From NCBI GenBank assembly GCA_024711325.1, contig JANJTC010000005.1:372001-436000 (forward strand): a stretch of DNA of 64,000 nucleotides, given 5' to 3'. Origin of the DNA: Bacteriovoracaceae bacterium. GTDB taxonomy: Bacteria > Bdellovibrionota > Bacteriovoracia > Bacteriovoracales > Bacteriovoracaceae. This document shows, piece after piece, positions 33,497-42,658 of this stretch (the first letter of the stretch is position 1; every line of letters starts with the position of its first letter). The notes under the pieces were generated by a model, which made no database searches, was not told the DNA's origin, and saw only the letters and a program-made list of their open reading frames with translations. The translations under genes were made by a program, and so were the position numbers.

Positions 33497-34498
33497 ATGG
33501 CCCAAGTACTGAGCCAAGACGAAGTAGACGCATTATTAAATGCCGTCAACGATGATGGAGATTCGGGTTCCTCTGGTGATTCTGGTGGGATGGATGGATT
33601 TGGTGAAGTCGAAGAGAACGATGCCAATATCCAGCCTTATGACCTGACTAACCAGGATCGAGTTATCCGCGGCCGAATGCCGATCCTTGAAATTATTTAC
33701 GAGCGATTCATTCGTCAGTTTCGTGTGTCTCTCTCAAACTCCCTTCGCAAAATCTCAACGATCTCAATGATTTCTACCGATCTTTTAAAGTTTGGTGAAT
33801 TTGTAAATACTCTTCCGATTCCTTCTTGCATGTGTATCATGCGTTTTAACGAATTACGCGGCCCTGCTCTGATCGTATTTGAATCAAAACTTGCCTATGC
33901 GATCATTGATTCATACTTCGGCGGAACGGATCGACCTTTCACTAAAATTGAAGGAAAAGAATTTACCTCCATTGAACTTTCTTTCATGAGACGTGTAATG
34001 GATATGGCCATTAATGATCTGGAAGAAGCTTGGGCGCCAGTTCACAGAATTGATGCTCAATACGTACGTACTGAAATTAACCCGCAGTTTGTGGGTGTGG
34101 TTCCTCCTTCAGACGTAATTATCACGACTACCTTCGAAGTAGAGTTTGAATCTGCTTCAGGTACCATCATGGTGGTTATCCCTTACTCAACCATCGAGCC
34201 GATTAAACAAAAACTTTCATCAAGTTATCAGACTGATAATGATGTTGTGGATACTCTCTGGACTCGTTCAATGCAGGAACATGTTCAACATGCCCATGCA
34301 ACAGCAGTCGTAAAACTGGGTGAAACAGAAATGACAATTGGAGATCTTATCGGCCTTCAGGTCGGTGATATCATTCCTTTGTCTCAGGAAGTTTCCGGCG
34401 AACTGGATTTAGAGATTGAAGATGCAAAAAAACTAAAATGTTTGATCGGCGTATACAAGGGCAACCGCGCTGTTCAAGTCACCCGTAGAATCACATAA
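33497..34498 (+). CDS. fliM: Flagellar motor switch protein FliM
   Basis: 333 residues. The N-terminal CheY-P-binding motif [13 protein letters not shown] is present, followed by an acidic Gly/Ser linker of about 25 residues, the middle domain ([25 protein letters not shown], then [11 protein letters not shown]), and the C-terminal SpoA domain ([25 protein letters not shown]). It forms the C-ring wall and carries the switch signal. A strong AGGAGGGG site precedes the ATG. Confidence 0.97.
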   Translation: MAQVLSQDEVDALLNAVNDDGDSGSSGDSGGMDGFGEVEENDANIQPYDLTNQDRVIRGRMPILEIIYERFIRQFRVSLSNSLRKISTISMISTDLLKFGEFVNTLPIPSCMCIMRFNELRGPALIVFESKLAYAIIDSYFGGTDRPFTKIEGKEFTSIELSFMRRVMDMAINDLEEAWAPVHRIDAQYVRTEINPQFVGVVPPSDVIITTTFEVEFESASGTIMVVIPYSTIEPIKQKLSSSYQTDNDVVDTLWTRSMQEHVQHAHATAVVKLGETEMTIGDLIGLQVGDIIPLSQEVSGELDLEIEDAKKLKCLIGVYKGNRAVQVTRRIT

Positions 34499-34509
34499 AG
34501 GACAAGAAC

Positions 34510-34866
34510 ATGACGTCATCAGAAATGTCAGAGAACAACAAAGATGCTATTCGCGAACTCGCGGACCAGATTAAAGCGGGTGATGATGCTCTTAATAAGC
34601 TTAAGGTTCAGAACCTTGACTTTATCCTGGATATTCCACTTAAGGTGAGTGTGGAACTTGGAAGGGCCAAAGTGATCATTAAAGATTTATTACAATTAGG
34701 TCAGGGATCTGTCCTGGAACTGGATAAGCTGGCCGGTGAACCTTTAGAGGTTCTGGTAAATGGCAAGCTGGTTGCAAGAGGGGAAGTCGTGGTGGTGAAC
34801 GAGAAATTCGGAATCCGACTCACAGATATTATTAGTCCTCTTGAACGTATTGAATCGCTTAAGTAA
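34510..34866 (+). CDS. fliN: Flagellar motor switch protein FliN
   Basis: 118 residues, a single SpoA domain with a 40-residue helical leader. Core: [42 protein letters not shown] (read in parts), then [24 protein letters not shown]. It forms the base of the C-ring with FliM. Eleven bases after fliM. Confidence 0.96.
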   Translation: MTSSEMSENNKDAIRELADQIKAGDDALNKLKVQNLDFILDIPLKVSVELGRAKVIIKDLLQLGQGSVLELDKLAGEPLEVLVNGKLVARGEVVVVNEKFGIRLTDIISPLERIESLK

Positions 34867-34906
34867 CTGTTGGATTTTTCGGTAGTAAACCAGGAAGGAT
34901 TACTCT

Positions 34907-36046
34907 ATGAATAGGAAGCTCATTACTCTCATCCTTTTGACTCTGGCATCATTAAGTGCCCAGGCCGGTGTCAAAGTGACGTCTCTTAATCTGAAAACCA
35001 ACGGTTCAAATGGATATTTTAATATAGCCCTGGAAGGCCGCTCTGGCGAACTTCCTGATTATAAAGTCACTGGTAAAACAATTGAAGTTACACTCAGTGA
35101 CGCTGAAGCCTTTAATGGCATTTATAGGAATGTAAGTGGTGCTCAACTTTCTGCGAATGTTTTAAATGGTAAGGCCGTTATCAAAATCGTTCTGCCTTAT
35201 GAAGTGAAAGCTGAAGGCGTGAACCTTGGATGGAAGAATAAGAACATTGAAGTCATTTTCCCAAGAGGTACTGTTGCCCGGGTAGAAAGTGACAAGCCGG
35301 TTATTCCGACTAAACCAGCAGCTCCTAAGAAAACTGAAAATAAAGTTTTGGCAAAAATAGAAAAGAGTACAGTCGCAAAAGAAACTCTAAACGAGGATTA
35401 TCTTAATAATCTGGTAAAAGAAGAAACTGCCAAAACTGCTCGACGTGATACTGATATTCCGAAGCCTAATGAAATAAAAAAAGACGAAGTTAAAGTGAAC
35501 CAGGCGGCGATTGCGCGAACTGAAATTCCGGCCAATGATAATTTTTCTTTTGCCGGATACGCTGTTAAGTTTGGGATTTTCTTAGCAATGGTCTTGGGTC
35601 TGTTTTATGGAGTGGTTCAGCTTTTGAAAAAAGGTGTCTTTAACCGTGGGAAACTAGGTTTTTTAAATAACACACAATTGATTCAGGTTTTAAGCACTAC
35701 TTATGTGGCACCTAAGCGTTCACTTATGGTTGTTAAGGCCCATAATCAGATCTTTCTAGTGGCCAACTCTGAAAGCGGACTGACGTTTCTGTCAGAAATG
35801 ACGGATACAACGGGTCTGATCAAAGAGGGGGAAAAGTTTGTAACAGGAACTAATTTTGATTTAAATCTGGGGACAGCTGAGAATTCATCAACTGCTCCAG
35901 AGTTTAAAATAAAAGAAAATATTAATGAATCAACTCCTGTTCCGGAAGAGAAGGGAATTGCTGCTCTATCTGCCAAAGATATCGTTAAGTTTTCTGATGA
36001 GTTAAAGAAGAAGGCCAAGAAGCTTAAGCCGATTGAGTTTAACTAA
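34907..36046 (+). CDS. fliO: FliO with N-terminal AMIN-like domain
   Basis: 379 residues, longer than usual FliO (about 100-200). Signal peptide (MNRKLITLILLTLASLSAQA), a beta-rich periplasmic domain (about 21-125) resembling AMIN domains, a charged linker, one transmembrane helix (about 218-240) and a cytoplasmic FliO domain (GFLNNTQLIQVLSTTYVAPKRSLMVVKA then IFLVANSESGLTFL), ending in a Lys-rich tail. FliO helps assemble the FliP ring. Stop and fliP start overlap by one base. Confidence 0.88.
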   Translation: MNRKLITLILLTLASLSAQAGVKVTSLNLKTNGSNGYFNIALEGRSGELPDYKVTGKTIEVTLSDAEAFNGIYRNVSGAQLSANVLNGKAVIKIVLPYEVKAEGVNLGWKNKNIEVIFPRGTVARVESDKPVIPTKPAAPKKTENKVLAKIEKSTVAKETLNEDYLNNLVKEETAKTARRDTDIPKPNEIKKDEVKVNQAAIARTEIPANDNFSFAGYAVKFGIFLAMVLGLFYGVVQLLKKGVFNRGKLGFLNNTQLIQVLSTTYVAPKRSLMVVKAHNQIFLVANSESGLTFLSEMTDTTGLIKEGEKFVTGTNFDLNLGTAENSSTAPEFKIKENINESTPVPEEKGIAALSAKDIVKFSDELKKKAKKLKPIEFN

Positions 36047-36789
36047 TGAAAAGATTCTCTCAGTTTTCTCTCGCACTTCTTGCGCTGGTAGCGTCCCAGT
36101 CCGCTTTTTCACAACAGGCCAACCTTCCAGGGGTGGCCGTAAACTTTGGCCAAGGAACAAATCTTGTCGACACACTTGAAGTCCTTCTCCTCTTTACGAT
36201 CCTTACCCTCGCTCCAGCAATTATTATTCTTTGTACTTCTTTTACTCGTATCGTAGTTGTTCTCTCATTTATGAGGCAAGCCCTGGGAACCCAGAACATG
36301 CCACCCAATCAGCTTTTGATTGGCTTTGCCTTGTTCCTTTCGGTTTTTGTCATGATGCCGACTGGGAAATCAATTTATGAGAACACAATAAAGCCGTATC
36401 AGGCCAAACAAATTGATGCCACTCAGGCGATCACAGGTTTAGAAACTGATTTACGTGCTTTCATGGAAAAGCATGTGAGAAAAGCCGATATTGGTCTTTT
36501 TTATGATGTGACCAATGCAGCTGCCCCAGCGGATATTAAAGCTGTGCCCACTCATTATTTGATACCGGCCTTTATTATTTCAGAACTTAAAACGGCCTTC
36601 CAAATCGGGTTCCTGCTTTATATTCCATTTATTGTACTGGATATGGTGGTGGCATCAGTACTTATGGCCATGGGGATGATGATGCTTCCTCCAATGCTGG
36701 TTTCCATGCCTTTTAAACTGTTACTTTTTGTATTGGTCGATGGTTGGCAGCTGGTGACAGGTGCAATCCTCAGATCATTTAATACTTAG
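36046..36789 (+). CDS. fliP: Flagellar export gate protein FliP
   Basis: 247 residues with a cleaved signal peptide (ending SAFSQ), as in most FliP. Motifs: FTILTLAPAIIILCTSFTRIVVVLSFMRQALGTQ, TPPNQ-like MPPNQLLIGFALFLSVFVM, and MVVASVLMAMGMMMLPPM near the C-terminus. Five copies form the core of the export gate. Confidence 0.97.
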   Translation: MKRFSQFSLALLALVASQSAFSQQANLPGVAVNFGQGTNLVDTLEVLLLFTILTLAPAIIILCTSFTRIVVVLSFMRQALGTQNMPPNQLLIGFALFLSVFVMMPTGKSIYENTIKPYQAKQIDATQAITGLETDLRAFMEKHVRKADIGLFYDVTNAAAPADIKAVPTHYLIPAFIISELKTAFQIGFLLYIPFIVLDMVVASVLMAMGMMMLPPMLVSMPFKLLLFVLVDGWQLVTGAILRSFNT

Positions 36790-36800
36790 GGAGTCTTCAA

Positions 36801-37073
36801 GTGGAAAATGAATTTGCCGTTGAAGTGGTTAACCAGGCGATTAAAGTCACTCTTTTGCTGGCGGCACCAATGCTCATTGGTGCTCTGGTAGTGGGTATTC
36901 TTGTTTCGATATTTCAGGCCGTGACTCAGATTAATGAACAAACTTTATCATTTATACCAAAGATCCTTGTGATCATCGTGGCGCTGGTTATCTTCAGTCC
37001 CTGGATGATGGAAACCATGGTGACTTACACCCAGGACCTTTTCACAAGTATTCCGGAATTGATTAGGCGTTAA
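36801..37073 (+). CDS. fliQ: Flagellar export gate protein FliQ
   Basis: 90 residues, two transmembrane helices, typical FliQ: VNQAIKVTLLLAAPMLIGALVVGI, then FQAVTQINEQTLSFIPK. GTG start at 36801 behind AGGGAG. Its stop shares a base with the fliR start. Confidence 0.96.
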   Translation: MENEFAVEVVNQAIKVTLLLAAPMLIGALVVGILVSIFQAVTQINEQTLSFIPKILVIIVALVIFSPWMMETMVTYTQDLFTSIPELIRR

Positions 37074-37852
37074 TGAATTTTACCATTGCCGATCACACAG
37101 CCTTCTTGGCCTTCTGGCTGAGTTTTTCCCGATGGATCGCGGTTCTCTTTCAGTTACCACTGTTCGATAATGTGGCCGTACCAAATCTGGTTAAAGTTCT
37201 TGCAAGTTTCGTCATCTCCTTTGCTTTTTTTCCTGATCTTCGCGGCACGCTTGTTGCAGAAATTAATATGGTCGGAGTGGATAACATTTGGATTCTCCTG
37301 ATGTTTCATACCACTACCGGTCTAATTATTGGATTTTTGGTGAAAAGCATTATGACTCTATTTGTATCAGCTGGTAGCATTCTGACTCAGCAGATTGGTT
37401 TTGCATCTGTGAGCTATTTTGATCCCACTCAGGGTCAACAGATAGGTCCATTCGAACGGTTGATTGAATGGACTTTGCTTATCTTGATTCTTACTTCCGG
37501 GGCCCTGGTTCCCATGTTTAAAGGAGTGTTTCAGTCGTTTTATTCTGTCAATTTCTTAAACGCAGATAAAATGCTCAAAACGCCGGAATATTTCGTGTTA
37601 TTCTTTAAGTCAGCTTTCAGTGCTTCGATCCTTCTGGCCGGACCACTGATATTTGCAAACTTACTCATGAACCTGGTAATGGGAATTGTCGCCAGAACTG
37701 TTCCTCAAATGAACGTGTTAATGGTGAGTTTCGTAGTGAACATAGGTCTGGGACTTCTGCTCTTTTTAGGAATATCAGAGGAGTTTTTCCAGGTGAGTTT
37801 TGATTTATATGTTGAAAAACTAGGGTACTGGTTTCAATTCCTTTCACCTTAG
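37073..37852 (+). CDS. fliR: Flagellar export gate protein FliR
   Basis: 259 residues, six helices. FliR features: FWLSFSRWIAVLFQLPLFDN near the N-terminus, FVSAGSILTQQIGFAS in the middle, and MGIVARTVPQMNVLMVSF near 203. Completes the FliPQR gate. Twenty bases before flhB. Confidence 0.96.
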   Translation: MNFTIADHTAFLAFWLSFSRWIAVLFQLPLFDNVAVPNLVKVLASFVISFAFFPDLRGTLVAEINMVGVDNIWILLMFHTTTGLIIGFLVKSIMTLFVSAGSILTQQIGFASVSYFDPTQGQQIGPFERLIEWTLLILILTSGALVPMFKGVFQSFYSVNFLNADKMLKTPEYFVLFFKSAFSASILLAGPLIFANLLMNLVMGIVARTVPQMNVLMVSFVVNIGLGLLLFLGISEEFFQVSFDLYVEKLGYWFQFLSP

Positions 37853-37872
37853 TCCCATCATAAAGGCATAGG

Positions 37873-38949
37873 ATGGCCGACGAGAACGACGACGAAAAAA
37901 CCGAAGAACCCTCCCAACACAAGATTGATGAATCTCGTAAGAAGGGTGATGTTGCTTCTTCCAAAGAGCTTTCATCCGTATTGATTCTTACTGGATCCTT
38001 ACTCACATTAATCATCTGTGGTGTTTTTATTTATGAGCAGTTCACGGAATATATCGATTGGCTTTATCGCCAGGACTTCAGAACGGCCTATTCTCAGGAA
38101 AAATTCACGGATATTTTTCGACACACTATCTGGACATTGGTTAAATGTGTGGCCCCTTCCTTCGGTGCTTCTGTTTGTCTGGGAGTCTTATCTCAATTTA
38201 TGCAAATCGGTTTTCTTTATTCGCCGGAAATTTTAAATGCTGACATAGAACGATTGAATCCGATTAAAGGTTTTGGGAAACTGTTTTCCAAGAAAGCGGT
38301 CGTTGAGGCGATTAAAGGTGTTTTTAAATTCACGGTGGTAATCCTCATCACTTATTCAGTGATGAGGGATAACGTCGGATCATTCCTGGGATTCCTGCAT
38401 TCTGATGCCGGTCAAAGCTTGATGTTCGGTAAGTACCTGATGGCAAAACTTGGTTTTTCTATCTTGCTTGGTTTAGCGGTAGTGGCACTGGCCGATTTTG
38501 CATGGGAAAAGTGGTCCTACCGTCAGAAGATGATGATGACCAAGCAACAGGCCAAAGAAGAAGCCAAAGAGAAAGATGGAAATCCGGAAGTGAAGCAAAA
38601 GATCCGTCAGATTCAAAGGCAAATGGCCCAGAAACGGATGATGGATGATGTAAAGAAAGCAGACGTAATTGTTACAAATCCAACTCATATTAGTGTAGCA
38701 TTGAAGTATGATGGTCAGACGATGGTGGCCCCATCGGTGATGGCAAAAGGTGCCGATCATTTGGCCCTTCGCATTCGAGAGATTGCCAAGGAAAATGATA
38801 TTCCGATTGTAGAAAACATCATGCTAGCGCGGACTTTATATAAAACGGTGAAGGTGGGACATGGAGTTCCTAGAACACTGTATAAGGCCGTAGCAGAAAT
38901 ACTGAGCTTCGTTTACAAATTGAAACGTAAACAGAAAGCTCTGAAATAA
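37873..38949 (+). CDS. flhB: Flagellar export switch protein FlhB
   Basis: 358 residues. N-terminal EKTEEPSQHKIDESRKKGDVASSKE, four transmembrane helices, a Lys-rich cytoplasmic linker, and the self-cleaving NPTH site (VTNPTHISVALKY) near residue 275. The C-terminal FlhB-CC domain is present in full (APSVMAKGADHLALRIREIA, then LARTLYKTVKVG). Autocleavage at Asn-Pro switches export from hook to filament substrates. Confidence 0.97.
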   Translation: MADENDDEKTEEPSQHKIDESRKKGDVASSKELSSVLILTGSLLTLIICGVFIYEQFTEYIDWLYRQDFRTAYSQEKFTDIFRHTIWTLVKCVAPSFGASVCLGVLSQFMQIGFLYSPEILNADIERLNPIKGFGKLFSKKAVVEAIKGVFKFTVVILITYSVMRDNVGSFLGFLHSDAGQSLMFGKYLMAKLGFSILLGLAVVALADFAWEKWSYRQKMMMTKQQAKEEAKEKDGNPEVKQKIRQIQRQMAQKRMMDDVKKADVIVTNPTHISVALKYDGQTMVAPSVMAKGADHLALRIREIAKENDIPIVENIMLARTLYKTVKVGHGVPRTLYKAVAEILSFVYKLKRKQKALK

Positions 38950-38988
38950 TTTTTAGCTCAGGATGAGCGACTCTTTTGAGGAGATACC

Positions 38989-41061
38989 ATGGATAGGTTT
39001 TTTGAAAAGCTCAAAGTCTTTTCTCAAAATTCAGAATTAGCGCTGGCCCTCGGTTTAATCATCATCTTAGGTGTGATGATTGTTCCGTTGCCTCCAGTGA
39101 TTCTGGATTTATTCCTGGCCTTATCAATCGCGATTTCAGTCGGTATTTTATTGATGTCGGTTTATGCCAGAAAGCCACTGGATTTCTCGACTTTTCCTTC
39201 CATCCTTTTGATCACGACTTTATTAAGGCTTTCTCTAAACGTGGCCTCAACACGTAATATCCTTTTGAAGGGAGCTGCAGACGGAACCAAGGCTGCCGGG
39301 CATATCATCGAAGCTTTCGGTGAATTTGTGGTCGGTGGTAATTATGCTGTTGGTATCATCATTTTTCTAATTTTGGTGGTCATTAACTTTATCGTTATTA
39401 CTAAAGGTGCTGGACGAGTTGCTGAAGTAAGTGCTCGATTCACCTTAGATGCAATGCCTGGTAAACAAATGGCGATTGACGCTGATTTAAATGCCGGATT
39501 GATTGATGATAAAGAAGCTAAACGTCGTCGTGCTGAAGTGGGACAAGAAGCTGACTTCTACGGTTCGATGGATGGTGCTTCTAAGTTCGTACGAGGAGAT
39601 GCTATTGCGGGGATTCTTATCACTGCCATTAACATCATTGGAGGGATCATTGTAGGTGTGGCCCAGAATGATATGACCTTCTCTGATGCTGCCCGAACCT
39701 TTACTCTCTTAACTGTGGGGGATGGTCTGATTGCTCAGATTCCGGCCCTGATTATCTCAACTGCTGCCGGTATTATCACAACCCGTAACACGAGTTCAGA
39801 AGCTCTTGGAAACCAGGTTAATAAAGAGTTCAGCGCTCATCCTAAGGCCTTTTATATTACAGCTGCAGCGATTACAGTTTTTGGTTTAATCCCAGGATTT
39901 CCAGGTTTGCCGTTTATGATGATCGGGGCCCTGATTGGTTTTGCTGGATTCCGGATTGAGAAGAATAAGGAAATGGTGACGGCCGCTGAAGTAAGTAATG
40001 CAGTATCTGAAGCGAAACCAAAAGAAACTCTTGAATCACTGTTACCAGTTGAATTGGTTCAACTGGAAGTAGGATACGGAATTGTCAGCATTGTCGATGC
40101 TGAACAAAATGGCGATCTTCTCGAGAGGATTTCTCATATTCGTAAGCAGTTTGCTCTGGATTGGGGGATTATTATCCCTTCAGTTCGAATTAAGGATAAC
40201 CTGGAACTCAGACCGGGTGGATATTCCATCAAGCTCAAAGGAATTGAAATCGCCAAGGGTGAACTGATGCCTGATCATATGATGGCCATGGATCCTGGAA
40301 CAGTGATTGAGAACATGGACGGTGTTGAAACCAAGGAACCGGTCTTTGGACTTCCTGCCATCTGGATTACTGATGATCGGAAGGATGAAGCACAATATAA
40401 CGGTTATACCGTGGTAGATCTTTCAACCATTGTAGCAACCCATTTAACTGAAGTTCTTAAAACAAATCTTTCCGAACTTTTTGGCCGTCAGGAATTGGTT
40501 AAAGTTCTGGATAACTTTAAAGAAGAAAATCCTAAAATTGTTTCTGATCTCGTTCCGGACATCATGCCGCTTGGTACGGTGCTTAAGGTTCTGCAGAGTC
40601 TTTTGCGTGAAGGTGTCTCAGTTCGGGATTTACGAACTATTCTTGAAACTCTGGCCGAATTCGGATCAGCTTCAAAAGATCCGGAAGCCCTTACAGAATA
40701 TGTCAGACAGGCGCTCTATAGAACCATCACGGAAAGAATCAAAGGTTCTCAAGGTGACGTTCCCTTATTCACTCTGGACCGAGGTCTTGAGGAAGCAGTG
40801 GCCCGCTCTATCATCCACACCGATCATGGTTCCCAATTAAACTTAGATCCGAAAGTGACTCAAACCATCCTGGCTTCACTCAATGAAAAAATTGAAGAAG
40901 CTACTTCGCAAGGAGAGAAAATGGTCGTTCTTTGTTCACCAGTCATCCGCCGTCATTTCAAGAAGTTGACTGAAAAATTCATTCCCAACATGATAGTGGT
41001 GAGCCATAATGAACTTAGTCCAGAAGTCAATATCAGATCTCTCGGTACCGTGAGGTTGTAA
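38989..41061 (+). CDS. flhA: Flagellar export protein FlhA
   Basis: 690 residues. Eight transmembrane helices in the first 320, with the FHIPEP signature region LLRLSLNVASTRNILL and the cytoplasmic loop GRVAEVSARFTLDAMPGKQMAIDADLNAG (read in parts), then a linker and the large cytoplasmic domain that docks export chaperones. Length is normal. A GAGGAG site precedes ATG. flhF starts 3 bases after the stop. Confidence 0.97.
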   Translation: MDRFFEKLKVFSQNSELALALGLIIILGVMIVPLPPVILDLFLALSIAISVGILLMSVYARKPLDFSTFPSILLITTLLRLSLNVASTRNILLKGAADGTKAAGHIIEAFGEFVVGGNYAVGIIIFLILVVINFIVITKGAGRVAEVSARFTLDAMPGKQMAIDADLNAGLIDDKEAKRRRAEVGQEADFYGSMDGASKFVRGDAIAGILITAINIIGGIIVGVAQNDMTFSDAARTFTLLTVGDGLIAQIPALIISTAAGIITTRNTSSEALGNQVNKEFSAHPKAFYITAAAITVFGLIPGFPGLPFMMIGALIGFAGFRIEKNKEMVTAAEVSNAVSEAKPKETLESLLPVELVQLEVGYGIVSIVDAEQNGDLLERISHIRKQFALDWGIIIPSVRIKDNLELRPGGYSIKLKGIEIAKGELMPDHMMAMDPGTVIENMDGVETKEPVFGLPAIWITDDRKDEAQYNGYTVVDLSTIVATHLTEVLKTNLSELFGRQELVKVLDNFKEENPKIVSDLVPDIMPLGTVLKVLQSLLREGVSVRDLRTILETLAEFGSASKDPEALTEYVRQALYRTITERIKGSQGDVPLFTLDRGLEEAVARSIIHTDHGSQLNLDPKVTQTILASLNEKIEEATSQGEKMVVLCSPVIRRHFKKLTEKFIPNMIVVSHNELSPEVNIRSLGTVRL

Positions 41062-41064
41062 AGA

Positions 41065-42597
41065 ATGTTCGTAAAGAAGTTCGAAGCTGACACATTAGAA
41101 GAAGCCCTGAAAGCTGTTAAGGTTGAGCTCGGTCCTGATGCCATCATTCTTAAAACCATCACCAACAACGGTTTCAAAGGTGCCTTCAAAAAGAAGCGCA
41201 TTGAAATCACAGCGGCCATCTCAGAGCGAAGTTTTGAGAAGAAGGCAAAGGTGGATAAAGTTTTGAATAATGAACAAAAAGAAGCTTTTTATCAAAAGTC
41301 TGCCTCTTCAATTAAAGAAACCATCACCAAGTACAATGGATTTGAAACTCAATCCGGAGGATACGGGAGTATGGGGTTGAATAAGGTTGTAAATACTCTT
41401 GCCAAGGGGTCTGCTGGACTGGCCGATATGACTACCAAAACTTCATCCATGATTAAGAATAGTCTGGATGATTTTTTGACTGATAACGAAGATTCAGGTT
41501 TTGATATTGATTCAACCGATGATACTCCAATGCCTGCACCCCGGTCGCAAAACCGCGGCAAGTACGCTGAACCACCTCTGAGAGAAGCTCCGATCAGACA
41601 GGCGCGCCCTCAAAGACCTCAAGTTGATGATACGGTTGATATCACCCGTAATCCGTTGCGGGAACCGGCCCCAGCACCATCGCAAGCCAGCATCGTCAGC
41701 CGTGAAGCCTATAATGAACTTAAGCAAGAACTCAGAACCACACAGCATAAAATGGAACTTTTAGAACAAAAGCTTCAGGAACTCTCTCAGAATTATCAAT
41801 TCAATCAAAAACATCTCAATGAAGCCAAAGGCATTTTTCAACTTCGTACGACTTTGAAGACATTGGATGTGGATGAATCACATATCTTAGAGCTGATTAA
41901 AAAAGCTAATTACGAATTATCGAAAGAGGATTTAGAAAATCCTGACATCATTTTTGAATTTGCCCTTCAGGAAATGGCAAGTTCAATTAACACCAGCATT
42001 CCTCTGTTTGCTAAAATTGAAAATGGTGATTCTGTGATCACGGTACTCGTTTCGGAAGCAGCTTCTGGTCAGAGCACGATGGGAACTAAGATTGCAGTCT
42101 TAAAGAAAGACGTCGTACTTATTCAGTACTCTCAGGATGCCCAGAATAATGCCTCAACAGATTTTGCTGCCCAGGTATTTGGAATCAAGGTTGAGAAGGT
42201 TCAAAACTTCTCAGAAGTCGTAGGCCTATGTCGGAAAGCAGTGGAAGCCGGCAAATCTGTCCTGGTGGATGTTCGCCTCAACAGTAGATTCTCAGATGAA
42301 ACAAAAAAATTCATTGAGACTCTTAAACGTGGTTTCCAGCATGTAGAAGTCTTATGCACACTTTCAGCGATTCACTCTGAACTTTATAACCGAAAAATAA
42401 TTGCCCGATACAAGGACGTTGTAGACGGTGTTATCATTTCACATGTGGATCTCTGTATGAACTTTGGAGCTCTCTTCAATGTTCACAAGGCCCACAATAA
42501 GCTTCCTCTCAAATTTTTCGGAACAGGCCCAGTCGTTCCGGATGATATCGAAGGAGCAACCGCTGAAAGGTTGATGTCGGGTCTCTTTCAGTTCTAA
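41065..42597 (+). CDS. flhF: FlhF homologue lacking GTPase motifs
   Basis: 510 residues. Position after flhA, the N-terminal B-domain (MFVKKFEADTLEEALKAVKVELGPDAIIL) and the disordered middle leave little doubt that it is FlhF, which places the flagellum at the pole. The NG-type GTPase half can still be aligned, but each nucleotide motif is lost: the P-loop is SEAASGQSTM (330-339) instead of GPTGVGKTTT, the DTAGR motif is DVRLNSR (402-408), and TKLD is SHVD (459-462). GTP binding is therefore unlikely. The frame is intact and translation signals are normal, so it is not a pseudogene. It is an SRP-GTPase homologue that works, if it works, without nucleotide. flhG follows 61 bases later. Confidence 0.85.
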   Translation: MFVKKFEADTLEEALKAVKVELGPDAIILKTITNNGFKGAFKKKRIEITAAISERSFEKKAKVDKVLNNEQKEAFYQKSASSIKETITKYNGFETQSGGYGSMGLNKVVNTLAKGSAGLADMTTKTSSMIKNSLDDFLTDNEDSGFDIDSTDDTPMPAPRSQNRGKYAEPPLREAPIRQARPQRPQVDDTVDITRNPLREPAPAPSQASIVSREAYNELKQELRTTQHKMELLEQKLQELSQNYQFNQKHLNEAKGIFQLRTTLKTLDVDESHILELIKKANYELSKEDLENPDIIFEFALQEMASSINTSIPLFAKIENGDSVITVLVSEAASGQSTMGTKIAVLKKDVVLIQYSQDAQNNASTDFAAQVFGIKVEKVQNFSEVVGLCRKAVEAGKSVLVDVRLNSRFSDETKKFIETLKRGFQHVEVLCTLSAIHSELYNRKIIARYKDVVDGVIISHVDLCMNFGALFNVHKAHNKLPLKFFGTGPVVPDDIEGATAERLMSGLFQF

Positions 42598-42658
42598 TTT
42601 AAAGCTCTAGTTCTCAAACTACCAGACAGGATGTCAGGTAGAGTGTTCCAGGAGGGAT

